Source: Clostridia bacterium
Lineage (GTDB): Bacteria; Bacillota; Clostridia; Oscillospirales; CAG-272
Length of the DNA: 5,687 nucleotides
NCBI GenBank assembly: GCA_017382615.1
Contig: JAFNZX010000356.1
Span: 1 to 5,687 of the forward strand
Direction of reading: 5' to 3'
Position numbers and translations under genes: made by a program. Positions 5,450 through 5,687 of the stretch are shown here, one piece after another. Under the pieces are notes generated by a model. That model ran no database searches. It was not told the DNA's origin and saw nothing but the letters and a program-made list of their open reading frames with translations. The number at the start of each line of letters is the position of its first letter. The first letter of the stretch is position 1.

Positions 5450-5526
5450 TGGCGCACCGAACAGGATTCGAACCTGCGGCACCAAGCGTCGGAGGCTTGT
5501 GCTCTATCCAGCTGAGCTACCGGTGC
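5450..5526 (-). tRNA. tRNA-Arg, anticodon CCG
   Basis: On the - strand the cloverleaf is complete over 77 bases: acceptor GCACCGG pairing with TCGGTGC, then TA, D-arm GCTC-AGCTGGATA-GAGC, anticodon stem CAAGC/GCTTG with loop CTCCGAC, a five-base variable region GTGCC, T-arm GCAGG-TTCGAAT-CCTGT, discriminator G and an encoded CCA (5450-5452). The anticodon CCG (5490-5492) reads the arginine codon CGG. The gene has its own promoter and terminator, so it is transcribed alone. Confidence 0.97.
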
Positions 5527-5536
5527 GTACCGTGTT

Positions 5537-5565
5537 ATTATATCACAATCATTTCCTTTTTGCAA
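5537..5565 (-). promoter_or_regulatory. Promoter of tRNA-Arg
   Basis: On the - strand, a perfect TATAAT (5537-5542) lies 17 bases downstream of TTGCAA (5560-5565, 4 of 6 matches to TTGACA). The -10 box ends 10 bases before the tRNA 5' end, so the transcript has almost no leader. This is normal for stable RNA genes. Confidence 0.75.
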
Positions 5566-5596
5566 CCCCTCGCGTGCAAAAATCCCTCGTCAAATT

Positions 5597-5631
5597 CCGC
5601 AAAATCGTGCATAAATGCATGGCTTTTGCGG
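5597..5631. repeat. Isolated hairpin in intergenic DNA
   Basis: CCGCAAAA (5597-5604) pairs with TTTTGCGG (5624-5631). Inside, after a 3/4-base internal loop, TGCAT (5608-5612) pairs with ATGCA (5615-5619) around AA. No T-run follows on either strand, so it does not look like a terminator. It lies 32 bases upstream of the tRNA -35 box and 47 bases upstream of the TTGACA at 5679, where it could be an operator or a small palindromic repeat. Confidence 0.6.
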
Positions 5632-5678
5632 CATATTAAAAAAAGGAAAAACTTTTTAGAAAATTTTTCATTTTGGTA

Positions 5679-5684
5679 TTGACA
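5679..5684 (+). promoter_or_regulatory. Candidate -35 box of a rightward promoter cut by the window edge
   Basis: A consensus TTGACA (5679-5684) follows an A+T-rich stretch (5632-5678) with phased A and T runs resembling an UP element. The expected -10 box, about 17 bases further, lies outside the window. The divergent layout with tRNA-Arg would suit a strongly expressed gene or RNA operon to the right. Confidence 0.5.
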
Positions 5685-5687
5685 AAT

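Noticed and set aside
5185..5682. Small open frames across the repeats and tRNA, including one reading RTEQDSNLRHQASEACALSS
   Set aside because: This peptide is the known product of translating the antisense of a tRNA. The others merely translate the 118-base repeat. None has a good ribosome binding site.

Overview
The window looks like chromosomal DNA of an anaerobic, moderately GC-rich Clostridia-type Firmicute, possibly an uncultured gut Oscillospirales or Christensenellales lineage. The basis is AGGAG-type ribosome binding sites, canonical TTTACA/TATAAT promoters, an oxygen-sensitive glycyl-radical enzyme activase, and a REP-associated transposase of a type common in gut Clostridia. The lineage is an inference; no marker gene is present.

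Left block (1-2957, + strand): three tightly packed genes, probably the end of a longer operon. They are the C-terminal part of a radical-SAM glycyl-radical-enzyme activase, a zinc-dependent medium-chain dehydrogenase, and a cytoplasmic TIM-barrel, glycoside-hydrolase-like protein with a WDEP motif. Gaps are about 6-10 bases. The activase implies a glycyl radical enzyme upstream, outside the window. The set suggests an anaerobic carbohydrate or polyol degradation pathway with unknown substrate.

Middle (2957-3543): a more A+T-rich Y1/HUH REP-associated transposase (RAYT) gene starts on the last base of the previous stop codon. It is broken by a frameshift. The gene contains two REP-like palindromes, in opposite orientation, inside its coding sequence. 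They are the same 26-base element except that the first carries a 14-base self-complementary insert (3111-3124) at its tip. Removing those 14 bases restores one open frame of 178 codons and makes the two palindromes match at 24 of 26 positions. This is the most notable observation in the window. A perfect 32-base palindrome followed by T residues ends the block and probably terminates transcription from both sides.

Right block (3548-5172, - strand): a two-gene operon of an alpha/beta hydrolase followed by an AAC(3)-family N-acetyltransferase. It is driven by a near-consensus extended -10 promoter and coupled by a ribosome binding site overlapping the first gene's stop codon.

Right end (5173-5687): no protein gene. 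It holds a 118-base tandem repeat unit (one full and one truncated copy) with internal inverted repeats and tRNA-like motifs, a tRNA-Arg(CCG) on the - strand with its own promoter and terminator, an isolated hairpin, and a TTGACA box at the edge that probably starts a rightward promoter.
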